DNA from: an uncultured Bacteroidales bacterium
GTDB lineage: Bacteria > Bacteroidota > Bacteroidia > Bacteroidales > UBA932
Direction: 5' to 3'
NCBI GenBank assembly: GCA_937900465.1
Contig: CALCEJ010000017.1
Location: forward strand, 1 to 22,132
DNA: 22,132 nt
Shown here: piece after piece, positions 12,853 through 21,226 of the stretch
How the letters are laid out: every line of letters starts with the position of its first letter
Position numbering within the stretch: the stretch's first letter is position 1
Notes under the pieces: generated by a model
The model's input: the letters and a program-made list of their open reading frames with translations, nothing else
Databases searched by the model: none
What the model was told of the DNA's origin: nothing
Made by a program: the position numbers and the translations under genes

Positions 12853-15807
12853 CTAGGACAGGACTTCCCTTAGATAGGGGCCGGTGACGGAGGAGGGGTT
12901 GGATGCAATCTGCTCCGGGGTCCCCTCAGCTACGACAATGCCGCCGCGCCGCCCGCCTTCCGGGCCCATATCCAAAATCCAGTCGACCGATTTGAGGACA
13001 TCCAGGTTATGTTCGATGATGATGACGGTGTTTCCCGCATCGACAAGACGCTGGAGAACGCCAAGGAGGACCTTGATATCTTCGAAATGGAGACCGGTGG
13101 TGGGCTCGTCAAGGATGTAGAGCGTGTTGCCGGTAGACTTGTGGGAAAGCTCCGCGGCAAGTTTCATACGCTGCGATTCTCCTCCCGAGAGGGTCACTGC
13201 CGACTGCCCGAGATGGACATATCCAAGGCCCACATCGACAAGGGCCTTGAGCTTTGTCGAGATCTTCGGGATGCCCTTGAAGAACTCATAGGCCTCGGAG
13301 ATGGGCATTTCAAGGACGTCATTGATGTTCTTTCCCTTGTAGCGGACCGCCAGGGTGTCTTCCTTGTAGCGGCGGCCACGGCACTGGTCACAGACCACGT
13401 GGACCGAAGGGAGGAAATTCATCTCGATGACCTTGATTCCGGCGCCCTTGCACTCCTCGCACCGGCCGCCGGGGACGTTGAATGAGAAACGTCCGGCCTT
13501 GAAGCCCCGGACCTTCGCGTCGCGGGTTTCCTCGAAGAGAGCGCGGATATCGTTAAAGACTCCGGTAAAGGTTGCCGGGTTACTTCGCGGTGTACGGCCT
13601 ATGGGCGACTGGTCTATCTCAATAAGTTTGTCGATGTACTCTATCCCCTCCAGGGCATCATACGGAAGGGGTTTATCCTTCGAACGGTAGAACTTTTTCC
13701 GGAGAATACGCATCAGCGTCTCATTGACAAGAGTGGATTTTCCACTTCCGGAAACACCGGCGACGCCTGTCAGCGTCCCAAGGGGGAACTCCACGTCGAT
13801 GTGCCTCAGGTTGTTCCCTGACGCCCCCCGAAGCACAAGCTTCCGGCCGTTTCCGCGGCGCCTCTCCGCCGGAACTTCTATCGCCCTTCGCCCCTCGAGA
13901 TAATCCAGCGTCAGCGAAGCAGAGGCCTCCGGGTGCGAAGGGTGACGAAGGAAGTGCGGGTCTGCAGAGGCCCCCGGGTGCGAAGGGTGACGAAGGAAGG
14001 CCGAAGACGGAAATTGGTTTTTCGGGTCCCGTCCCGAAAAATAATTCCCGTCGGAGGCAGGGCCTGCAGAGGCCTCTGCTGGCGATGGGAGAACCATAAC
14101 GGAAGCCTCCTCAGGAGTAGGCTCCCGACGTCCGAGAAGGACAGGGACCGGCGCGGAAACGCAAACCCTGCCGCCGTTCTCCCCCGCCCCGGGGCCGATG
14201 TCGACAAGCCAGTCAGCGGAGAGCATAGTCTCAAGGTCGTGCTCAACAACCATCACGGAATTACCCTCATCCCGAAGCGTACGGAGAGAGCGGATAAGCT
14301 TCCTGTTATCTTTCTGATGGAGGCCAATCGAAGGCTCGTCAAGGATGTAGAGCACGTTGACAAGGCGCGAGCCAATCTGGGTCGCAAGGCGGATGCGCTG
14401 GGACTCACCGCCCGAAAGAGAGCCGGTAGCCCTGTCCAGCGAAAGGTATTCAAGGCCCACGTCGAGCATAAACTGCACCCTTTCCCGAAGTTCTTTCAAT
14501 ATATCCCCCGAAACCGCCTTTTCACGGGCATTCATAGTCTCCGGAATCCGGTCCAGCCAGGCGCGGAGTTCGGACATCTCCATAGACGCAACCTCAGCGA
14601 TTGTCTTGCCGTCCACCTTGAAACAGAGAGCCTCGCTGCAAAGCCTTGTTCCGTGGCAGTCCGGGCACACGACGGTATCCTCGATATCGCCGATCACTCC
14701 GCCCCAGGATTCCATCTCCGAGAGATTGCCCTCCCCTACGCGGAAGAGCTCATCGGAACCGTACAGCAACAGGGTGACGGCCTCGTCCGGGAGGGCAGCG
14801 ATGGGGTCGAACAGGGAGAAATTGTATTTTCTCGCAATGGACCTGAGGATGTCGAACTTGCGGCCTTCACGAACCTTTCCAAGGGGGACTATTCCGCCTT
14901 CGGCGATGGACTTCTCGCGGTCAGGGATGATTGTGTCAACGTTCACGTCGACGATGGTCCCGAGACCTTTACAATGGCGGCAGTAGCCCTCCGGAGAGTT
15001 GAACGAGAAGGTATGGGGCTGGGGTTCCTGCAGGGAGACGCCGCTGTCCGGGTCTACGAGATGCTTCGAGTAGTGATGCATCTGGAGGGTCTCCGCGTCA
15101 AGGATCGCGACGGAGCCCTTGCCTATGTTAAGGGCGTGGGTGAGCGAGTCACGGACCCTCCTGTCATCGCCGGCGCCCGGGCGGAGCTTGTCCACGACGA
15201 GCTCGATGAAATGGACCTTGTAACGGTCCAGGGCGGTGACTTCCGACAGGTCCATTATTTCCCCGTCGATACGGATCTCGGTGAAGCCGCGCTTCCGCAT
15301 CTGCTCGAAAAGCTCCTTGTAGTGACCTTTACGGCCGCGGACGACGGGAGCGAGAAGATAGCAGCGCCGGTCTTTGTAACCCGTCATTATCAGATCCGCA
15401 ATCTGCTCGTCAGTGTAGCGGACCATCTCCTTTCCGGAGACGGGAGAAAAGGCGCGGGAGCCCTTTGCGTACAGAAGGCGCAGGAAGTCGTAGATTTCAG
15501 TGATGGTCCCGACCGTCGAGCGGGGGTTGTTTCCCGTTGTCTTCTGCTCTATTGCGATGATGGGGCTGAGGCCTGTGATTTCCTCCACCTCGGGCCTTTC
15601 CAGTATGCCCATAAAATGCTTCGCATAGGTGGAGAGGGTATCCATATAACGGCGCTGTCCCTCAGCATAGAGCGTATCGAACGCAAGCGAGGACTTTCCG
15701 CTTCCGGAAAGCCCCGTCACGACGACAAACTCGCCCCTCGGGATGGAGAGGTCCACATCCTTGAGGTTGTTCGAGGATGCGCCCTTTACGTGGATGTAAC
15801 CCTTCAC
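12853..15807 (-). CDS. uvrA: Excinuclease ABC subunit A with an in-frame palindromic-repeat insertion
   Basis: The product has 984 residues, somewhat longer than usual (about 930-950). UvrA is the ATPase that scans DNA for damage and loads UvrB. The first half has Walker A G-L-S-G-S-G-K38-S, Cys pairs C-R-H-C and C-P-D-C, signature L-S-G-G-E-S-Q-R and I-L-D-E-P-S-I-G-L. The second half has G-V-S-G-S-G-K-S-T, zinc pairs C-E-E-C and C-D-Q-C, and L-S-G-G-E-S-Q-R with I-L-D-E-P-T-T-G-L. The start is GTG at 15807, which overlaps the upstream kinase stop by four bases (GTGA) and gives the expected V-K-G-Y-I-H-V-K-G-A. Between the halves, residues about 555-635 form an odd Pro/Ser/Ala/His-rich stretch, and residues about 586-630 are encoded by a palindromic repeat and a 45-bp duplication. 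Both ATPase halves are otherwise complete, so the protein is probably functional. Bacteroidota often carry a second uvrA. Confidence 0.96.
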   Translation of the reverse strand: MKGYIHVKGASSNNLKDVDLSIPRGEFVVVTGLSGSGKSSLAFDTLYAEGQRRYMDTLSTYAKHFMGILERPEVEEITGLSPIIAIEQKTTGNNPRSTVGTITEIYDFLRLLYAKGSRAFSPVSGKEMVRYTDEQIADLIMTGYKDRRCYLLAPVVRGRKGHYKELFEQMRKRGFTEIRIDGEIMDLSEVTALDRYKVHFIELVVDKLRPGAGDDRRVRDSLTHALNIGKGSVAILDAETLQMHHYSKHLVDPDSGVSLQEPQPHTFSFNSPEGYCRHCKGLGTIVDVNVDTIIPDREKSIAEGGIVPLGKVREGRKFDILRSIARKYNFSLFDPIAALPDEAVTLLLYGSDELFRVGEGNLSEMESWGGVIGDIEDTVVCPDCHGTRLCSEALCFKVDGKTIAEVASMEMSELRAWLDRIPETMNAREKAVSGDILKELRERVQFMLDVGLEYLSLDRATGSLSGGESQRIRLATQIGSRLVNVLYILDEPSIGLHQKDNRKLIRSLRTLRDEGNSVMVVEHDLETMLSADWLVDIGPGAGENGGRVCVSAPVPVLLGRREPTPEEASVMVLPSPAEASAGPASDGNYFSGRDPKNQFPSSAFLRHPSHPGASADPHFLRHPSHPEASASLTLDYLEGRRAIEVPAERRRGNGRKLVLRGASGNNLRHIDVEFPLGTLTGVAGVSGSGKSTLVNETLMRILRKKFYRSKDKPLPYDALEGIEYIDKLIEIDQSPIGRTPRSNPATFTGVFNDIRALFEETRDAKVRGFKAGRFSFNVPGGRCEECKGAGIKVIEMNFLPSVHVVCDQCRGRRYKEDTLAVRYKGKNINDVLEMPISEAYEFFKGIPKISTKLKALVDVGLGYVHLGQSAVTLSGGESQRMKLAAELSHKSTGNTLYILDEPTTGLHFEDIKVLLGVLQRLVDAGNTVIIIEHNLDVLKSVDWILDMGPEGGRRGGIVVAEGTPEQIASNPSSVTGPYLREVLS
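13919..14079 (+). repeat. Palindromic interspersed element, copy B, within uvrA
   Basis: Two 45-bp units start at 13919 and 13964, each with GCAGAGGCCxCCGGGTGCG and then AAGGGTGACGAAGGAAG. The hairpin follows: left arm 14006-14026 (ending TTTTTCGGG), loop TCCCGT (14027-14032) and right arm 14033-14052 (starting CCCGAAAAA). The outer arms GACGG/CCGTC also pair. The clamp CGGG/CCCG replaces CCGG/CCGG of copies A and C with pairing intact. A perfect 14-bp palindrome GCAGAGGCCTCTGC lies at 14066-14079. The whole element is open in the uvrA frame. Confidence 0.92.
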
Positions 15808-17492
15808 AGCGTCTGTCCTCCGATGAATTCCCTTAAGATTGAAGTAGGAGGGATAGCCTCTATCTCAGAAGGCTGGAGAGCCACGATATACTCGAGGAAC
15901 TTCAGCAGGCGGACAGCCACCGTGTATGCCGGAGACGTGGGAAGAATGCGCCTCAGAAGGGGTTCTGCATAATATTTCAGGAGGGGAAGCTCATAAAGGA
16001 GAGCGGAGTTGAACTGGGCGTCCGCATTCTCCTGGAACGGGAAGATGTAGCGGTTTTCGCCGCGCCGGACGGACGGCCAGCGGATTATCGTATCCTCCGG
16101 AGTAATGCCGCGGGTGCGGTTGTCGCGGACCATCCTCCGAAGAAGCCTGTTGTCTGTCGTAGAGATGTTCGTATTCTCATCCAGCCGGAGCGAAGTCAAG
16201 GCCGATGCATAAACCCTGAATATCCTCGTCTGGTCCACAGAGGGGACCATCGCGGGATCCAGCGCGTGGATACCTTCCATAATCAGGATGTCATCCGGGC
16301 CAAGACTCATCGTATTCCCTTCGAAGAAAGGTTCTCCCTTCTTGAAGTCGTAGCGGGGGACCTCCACCGCACCACCGTCCAGAAGGGTGTTGAGGTGATT
16401 CCCGAGGAGTTCCAGGTCCATCGCCTCAAGCGCCTCGAAGTCGTAATGTCCGTCCTCGTCCTTAGGGGTCCGGTCCCTTGATACGAAGTAATTGTCCAGC
16501 TCGATGACCTTCGGGTTGAGCCCGAGGACACGGAGCTGCTGGGCGATACGAAGCGCGGAGGACGTTTTTCCGCTGGAGGACGGGCCGGCAAGGAAGACTA
16601 TGCGGATACGGTCCTTTTCAGCCGCAATCTTGTCCGCAATTGCGGCATACTCCCGCTCCTGACGGGCTTCGCTGAGGTTGATCAGCTTCACGGCGCCTCC
16701 ATCCAGAAGCGTCCTGTTCAGGGAGCCCACGGAAACGATTCCCGTGTTGATGCACCATTTCCCGTATTCCCGGAGGGTATCCGAGAGCTTCTTCTGCTCG
16801 CGGTAAGGGATTACCTTGGTGATGTCATCATCCAAAGGGTACTGGAGACACAGGCCGTCGCAGAAAGGCAGCAGGTCGAAGACACCCAGACCTCCCGTAG
16901 ACCAGCAAAGGGGCCCGTGGAGGGAATCCGGCATCTCCCCCAGACGATACACGCTGCAAAAATACCGGCCCACAGACCTCTGGAGCTCCGCTTTCAGGGG
17001 CTGGCCGCCCTTCTCGAACAGCGCCTCAGCTTCCGAAGCCAGCATCTTCTCCTTGGTGAAATGGACATCGGCCTGGATGATTCGCTTCATCTCTTCCTTG
17101 AGAAGGTCGATATCCGCATCCGAGAGCTTGTCGGCTCTGATTCCGTCGGAGCTGACCTCACAGTAAAGGCCGCTGGGGAGGGAATGATGGAGCATCAGCG
17201 TCTTCCCGGGGAACACTTTTCTCACGGCCCATTGCAGAATCATCGTAAGGGAGCGGATATATGTCCGCCTCCCGTCCGGATGAGAGTATCCGATGAATAC
17301 AATCTCGTGCGGCGAGAATATCTCGTAGCCCAGTTCCTTAAGTTTATTGTCAACAATTGCCGCGAGGATCGGGTAACGGCGCCCGGTTTTCGGGTCCGTT
17401 ACGGTTCCGTCCGTACCAGTTGCCGCGAGGGCTTTCAGCGTCGTTCCCTTGGATACGCGAATGAGTTCCCCCTGAAGATGGACTTCAACCAT
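15804..17492 (-). CDS. TGS-domain nucleoside kinase (uridine kinase/phosphoribulokinase family)
   Basis: The product has 562 residues. The first 60 or so form a TGS domain, followed by a region like the second domain of threonyl-tRNA synthetase (about 60-200, with M-L-H-H-S-L-P-S-G). The C-terminal half is a P-loop kinase: Walker A G-P-S-S-S-G-K309-T (303-310), then I-E-L-D-N-Y-F, Y-D-F-E-A-L-E-A-M-D, V-P-R-Y-D-F-K and L-I-M-E-G-I-H-A-L. These are the phosphate-acceptor and base-recognition elements of uridine kinases. The fusion of synthetase-like N-terminus and kinase is a known Bacteroidota/Firmicutes architecture whose exact substrate is poorly defined. It starts directly after the GH97 stop (17493/17492) and overlaps the uvrA start by four bases, so it is in the same operon. 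Salvage of a pyrimidine nucleoside is the best guess. Confidence 0.9.
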   Translation of the reverse strand: MVEVHLQGELIRVSKGTTLKALAATGTDGTVTDPKTGRRYPILAAIVDNKLKELGYEIFSPHEIVFIGYSHPDGRRTYIRSLTMILQWAVRKVFPGKTLMLHHSLPSGLYCEVSSDGIRADKLSDADIDLLKEEMKRIIQADVHFTKEKMLASEAEALFEKGGQPLKAELQRSVGRYFCSVYRLGEMPDSLHGPLCWSTGGLGVFDLLPFCDGLCLQYPLDDDITKVIPYREQKKLSDTLREYGKWCINTGIVSVGSLNRTLLDGGAVKLINLSEARQEREYAAIADKIAAEKDRIRIVFLAGPSSSGKTSSALRIAQQLRVLGLNPKVIELDNYFVSRDRTPKDEDGHYDFEALEAMDLELLGNHLNTLLDGGAVEVPRYDFKKGEPFFEGNTMSLGPDDILIMEGIHALDPAMVPSVDQTRIFRVYASALTSLRLDENTNISTTDNRLLRRMVRDNRTRGITPEDTIIRWPSVRRGENRYIFPFQENADAQFNSALLYELPLLKYYAEPLLRRILPTSPAYTVAVRLLKFLEYIVALQPSEIEAIPPTSILREFIGGQTL

Positions 17493-19769
17493 TTATCTTA
17501 TCTCCCTGATTGATATTGCAAATCCGCCGCTGCGGGCCATCTTCATATCGAGGACGGTGTTGCAGTCGACATTCTGTTTCGTGATTGTGTAGGCCTTGGG
17601 ATTGGTCTCGTAGTCTGCGTCCGGAGCGTCCGCATAGATCGTCGCCTCATACCTCAGGACGGGGTTGAGGAACCCGAGGTCCACCTTGACCTCTTTGGCC
17701 TTTTCGCCGCAGATTCCGCCGACGTACCAGACGTCACGTGGCGTTGCTCTCTCGAGATCCTTTGCCGTTGCGTCGGGACCGAGGGCATAGACATAACGGG
17801 CCGCGCCGGAGAGCATATCCTTCTTTCCGTCCGGGAGCTTCGCAACTCCTTCGCCGGAGGCGTTGAGGGAACTGATGCGGGGCTTACGGGCGGTGACGAT
17901 GTATTCCATAGGCTCCGCCTCAAGGTACAATGTCTTTTCCCAGTCCACTGCGACATCCTTTATGAATTGGAACGCGTCCAGGTATTTTGCGTAGTTCTCG
18001 GGGGTGTCCGCCGCCATCTGAAGGGGCGAGTAGAAGGTTACATAGAGGCCAAGCTGGTTGCAGATGGTGTGACGCATGGGCCTGTGGTCATTCGGATTCA
18101 GCACGGACAGATCGACCTCCAGGATGCCGGGGGTATAGTCCATAGGGCCACCCTGGAGACGGGTGAAAGGAAGGACGCAGGTATGGCCGGGGTTGATATC
18201 CGCGCGATACTCCGTGCCCATCGCAGCCTCATTTCCGATGAGGTTCGGATACGTACGGCACAGGCCTGTAGGACGGACCGCTTCGTGGCCGTTGACCATA
18301 ATATGATGCTTTGCGGCTTCTTCGAGGCAGAACTGGTAGTGGTTGATCATATACTGCGAGTAGTGACGCTCGCCGTAGGGGATAAGGTCACCTACATATC
18401 CGCTCTTTACGGCGTTGTAGCCGTACTTGTCCATAAGGTCATAGGCCTCGTCTATCCAGCGTTCGTAGTTGACGGTGGAGGAAGACGTCTCGTGATGCAT
18501 CACGATGCGGATTCCCTTGCTGTGGGCATACTCGTTCAGGGCGGGAAGGTCGAAATCCGGGTGAGGTGTGATGAAGTCGAAGACAAAGTCCTTCTTGCAT
18601 CCGAACCAGTCCTCCCATCCTTCGTTCCATCCCTCGACAAGGACAGCGTCGAAGCCGTTCTCCGCGGCAAAGTCTATGTAGCGGCGGACATTCTCGTTGT
18701 TGGCGCCGTGGACACCGTTGGGTTTGAGGGCCCTGTAGTCAGTGACTCCAAGCTGCACGGAGGGAACGTCGTAGGTGTATGCCCAGCTGGACTTTCCTAC
18801 GATCATCTCCCACCATACACCCATATACTTTACCGGATGAATCCAGCTTACGTCGTCATAGGCGCAAGGGTCGTTGAGGTTGAGGATAAGGCGCGACGCG
18901 AGGGTTTTCGTTGCCGATGTTGTCACCATAACCGTCCTCCAGGGGGTCTTGCAAGGGGTTTGCATACGGCCCTTGACGTCCTGGGCGTCAGGAGTGAGCC
19001 AGGTACGGAAGGTAAGGGTCCTGGGGTTAAGGTCGAGATTCGTCGTGGGATAATTCAGGACTGCAGCCTCGTGGATATTGATATAAAGTCCGGAGTCCGT
19101 CTTCATCTGGAGGGCGGTCTGGACGCTAGTCGGAGCGACCTCCTCCTGGGATGCCTGATAGATGCGGGTGCCGTAATTGAGTTTCTCAATCTCGGAGAGG
19201 CGGCTCTTCGTATAATTGTACTCCTGGGAGTCATAGTCTCCGCTTATCCACCACGCGGTGTGGTTCCCTGCCATAGCGAACTCCGTGAGTTCTTCCTTGA
19301 TGTTGAAATAGCGGAGATAGTTCTCCTGGGGGAACTCGTAGCGGAATCCCAGTCCGTCGTCATAGAGGCGGAACCGGACGTTCATTATTGCGCCGTTGTC
19401 CTTTTTCAGGGAGACGAGGAGTTCGTTGTAATGGTTCCTGATCTTTGATTCCTCTCCCCATACGGTTTCCCACTCTTCATCCTTGGAGTCTGTCGCGCTG
19501 CTTATGAGGGAGAATCCATCCTTGAGGTCTCCGTCTGCGACGAAGCGCTGGTTCTGGAGCAGCTCGAATCCAAGTCTGGAGGGAAGGACTACGGCCTCAT
19601 CACCGTGATATAGGTCGTAGTAGGGCACTCCGCCGATGACGGCGAAATGGGCCGTAAGGGAAGAGCCGGGACTCGTCAGGGTGAGCGAGTCGGAGGGCAT
19701 ATTGACGGGCTTGTTGCAGGCGGCGAGGGTGAGTATTGCTGCCGCGGCAAGGAGTAAGTGCTTTTTCAT
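17493..19769 (-). CDS. GH97 alpha-glucosidase (SusB-like), inverting type, lipoprotein
   Basis: The product has 758 residues. It starts with a lipoprotein signal (L-T-L-A-A-C, lipidated Cys at about residue 18), then an N-terminal beta-sandwich, a catalytic barrel with G-W-N-E-G-W-E-D-W, and a C-terminal beta-domain. The three glutamates of Bacteroides thetaiotaomicron SusB have counterparts at identical spacing: E427 (H-H-E-T-S, like E439), E496 (N-G-H-E-A-V-R-P, like E508) and E520 (M-G-T-E-Y, like E532). A calcium-ligand Glu is at E514. This predicts the inverting alpha-glucosidase branch rather than the retaining galactosidase branch. It hydrolyses alpha-linked glucose ends of malto-oligosaccharides in the periplasm or at the membrane. 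The start lies 3 nt after the GH13 stop; the two enzymes together form a small starch/maltodextrin unit. No SusC/SusD genes are in the window. Confidence 0.95.
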   Translation of the reverse strand: MKKHLLLAAAAILTLAACNKPVNMPSDSLTLTSPGSSLTAHFAVIGGVPYYDLYHGDEAVVLPSRLGFELLQNQRFVADGDLKDGFSLISSATDSKDEEWETVWGEESKIRNHYNELLVSLKKDNGAIMNVRFRLYDDGLGFRYEFPQENYLRYFNIKEELTEFAMAGNHTAWWISGDYDSQEYNYTKSRLSEIEKLNYGTRIYQASQEEVAPTSVQTALQMKTDSGLYINIHEAAVLNYPTTNLDLNPRTLTFRTWLTPDAQDVKGRMQTPCKTPWRTVMVTTSATKTLASRLILNLNDPCAYDDVSWIHPVKYMGVWWEMIVGKSSWAYTYDVPSVQLGVTDYRALKPNGVHGANNENVRRYIDFAAENGFDAVLVEGWNEGWEDWFGCKKDFVFDFITPHPDFDLPALNEYAHSKGIRIVMHHETSSSTVNYERWIDEAYDLMDKYGYNAVKSGYVGDLIPYGERHYSQYMINHYQFCLEEAAKHHIMVNGHEAVRPTGLCRTYPNLIGNEAAMGTEYRADINPGHTCVLPFTRLQGGPMDYTPGILEVDLSVLNPNDHRPMRHTICNQLGLYVTFYSPLQMAADTPENYAKYLDAFQFIKDVAVDWEKTLYLEAEPMEYIVTARKPRISSLNASGEGVAKLPDGKKDMLSGAARYVYALGPDATAKDLERATPRDVWYVGGICGEKAKEVKVDLGFLNPVLRYEATIYADAPDADYETNPKAYTITKQNVDCNTVLDMKMARSGGFAISIREIR

Positions 19770-19772
19770 CGG

Positions 19773-21206
19773 CTATTTCGTAAGTACAATGTATTCTCCG
19801 GGTGCGAGGGTAAGGGTAAAGTTTCCTGCAGGGACGGCCTCGCCGGTAAAGGCGTTTGTATAGGCGCCGTCAAGCGCTATCTCGAAGGTCTCGGGGGCGG
19901 CTTCGAGGTTCAGGAACGGGGTTCCGCCGGTAGTGCCCTGGGGGCGGTTGTCGTTCGCCTGGACGGCGACTTCCTCCACGGATTCTTCCTCCTCGGGGGC
20001 TACGCCGAAGTTAGCTGCGACGATGACCTTGTTGCCCTTGATGGCCCTGCTATAAGCGATAACGCCTTCAGGTGCGTCGATGTACTGGATAAGTCCGCCT
20101 CTCTCACCGGCGTCGAGCGCGTGGTTGTTATGCTTGATTTCGATGAGTTTTTTCCAGAATGCGGTATGCTCATTTTCGCTCCAGTCGGTAATAGGATCCT
20201 TCTCAAAGAAGGCGAGACGGCGGTCGAGACCTATCTCCTGACCCGTGTAGATGAGCGGCTGGGAACCGGGAAGGGTAAAGCAGAGGACCGCGCAGGCATC
20301 GGCAGCGGCGCCTTCCCTCTCAAACTCCGTTCCGCTCCAGGAGTTTTCATCGTGGTTCGAGGTGAAGGTCAGGCGGAAGGCTTCCCTAGGGAAACGGGCG
20401 GCGTCACGGGCGAGGTATTCCTTGAGGTCCGTAACGGTCTTACGCCCCTGGGCAAGGCCGTTCAGAAGATGATGGAGTTCCCAGGCGTAGTTTGCGTCGA
20501 AGGTTACTGTTGCGTCCGCGAGATTATCCCTCTCAGCCTCTGCGAGGAGGTATATCTCAGGATAGTCTTCGTTCATCTTGGGGAGGATTCCGTACCAGAA
20601 CTCCGCGGGGACTTCTCCGGCGGCATCGCAGCGGAAACCATCGAGGCCCTTCTCCAGCCAGAAGCGCATCGCATCGTCCTGGGCCCACCAAACCTCCTCG
20701 TTGTCGTAATTGAGGGAACGGGTATCGGTCCAGTCATACTCCCAGATTGCATTGCCAAGGGAATCCCTCTCATAGAAATCTGCGGGTTTCTCGCTCATCC
20801 AGACGTTGTCCGGGGCGGTCTGGTTTGCAACCCAGTCGAGGATGACCTTGAAGCCAAGTTCGTGGGCCTTCTCAAGGAAAGAGTCAAAATCCTCCATCGT
20901 TCCGAATTCCGGGTTGACTTCCTTGTAATTGGAGATTGCATAGTAGGAGCCAAGGGTCCCCTTGCGGCCTTCGGTGCCTATCTCATAGATGGGCATAAGC
21001 CATATAACGTCCACGCCAAGGTCCTTCAGGCGGGGAAGCTGGGCCTCCGCGCCCTGGAAGGTCCCCTCCGGGGAGAACTGGCGGACATTCATTTCATACA
21101 CGACTGAGTCGTAGGTCCATTCAGGATGGACGGACTTTTTTTCTTTGCAGGAGACGGCCACCGCGGCGACGGCTGCTGCAAGGAGGATAACGGTTCTTGT
21201 TTTCAT
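19773..21206 (-). CDS. GH13 alpha-amylase family lipoprotein
   Basis: The product has 477 residues. A lipoprotein signal ends at A-V-A-V-S-C20. The mature chain begins a (beta/alpha)8 barrel (V-V-Y-E-M-N-V-R-Q-F). Catalytic residues are D194 (D-G-F-R-C-D, nucleophile), E223 (L-L-A-E-A-E, acid) and D286 (S-N-H-D-E-N, transition-state stabiliser). An all-beta C-terminal domain ends in G-E-Y-I-V-L-T-K. It should cleave internal alpha-1,4-glucosidic bonds of starch or maltodextrins, feeding the adjacent GH97 enzyme. Region I reads D124-W-V-A-N-Q129, where most GH13 enzymes have His in place of Gln; see findings. A 20-nt gap follows the ABC ATPase stop and there is no promoter between them, so they probably share a transcript. 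The subfamily is uncertain. Confidence 0.94.
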   Translation of the reverse strand: MKTRTVILLAAAVAAVAVSCKEKKSVHPEWTYDSVVYEMNVRQFSPEGTFQGAEAQLPRLKDLGVDVIWLMPIYEIGTEGRKGTLGSYYAISNYKEVNPEFGTMEDFDSFLEKAHELGFKVILDWVANQTAPDNVWMSEKPADFYERDSLGNAIWEYDWTDTRSLNYDNEEVWWAQDDAMRFWLEKGLDGFRCDAAGEVPAEFWYGILPKMNEDYPEIYLLAEAERDNLADATVTFDANYAWELHHLLNGLAQGRKTVTDLKEYLARDAARFPREAFRLTFTSNHDENSWSGTEFEREGAAADACAVLCFTLPGSQPLIYTGQEIGLDRRLAFFEKDPITDWSENEHTAFWKKLIEIKHNNHALDAGERGGLIQYIDAPEGVIAYSRAIKGNKVIVAANFGVAPEEEESVEEVAVQANDNRPQGTTGGTPFLNLEAAPETFEIALDGAYTNAFTGEAVPAGNFTLTLAPGEYIVLTK

Positions 21207-21226
21207 ATGGGGTCAGTGATTGGTTA

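Noticed and set aside
12880..12902. GGTGACGGAGGA near the uvrA 3' end resembling the repeat leader
   Set aside because: It encodes the conserved UvrA tail (S-S-V-T-G-P-Y-L) and lacks the rest of the element, so the match is by chance.
13933..15972. Very long open frame (about 680 codons) on the plus strand opposite uvrA
   Set aside because: It mirrors the uvrA frame in GC-rich DNA, shows no recognisable motif, and uvrA is certain. Similar antisense frames opposite the acyl-CoA ligase (6824-8179), recJ (11093-12370), GH97 (17967-19448) and GH13 (19758-21107) were rejected for the same reason.
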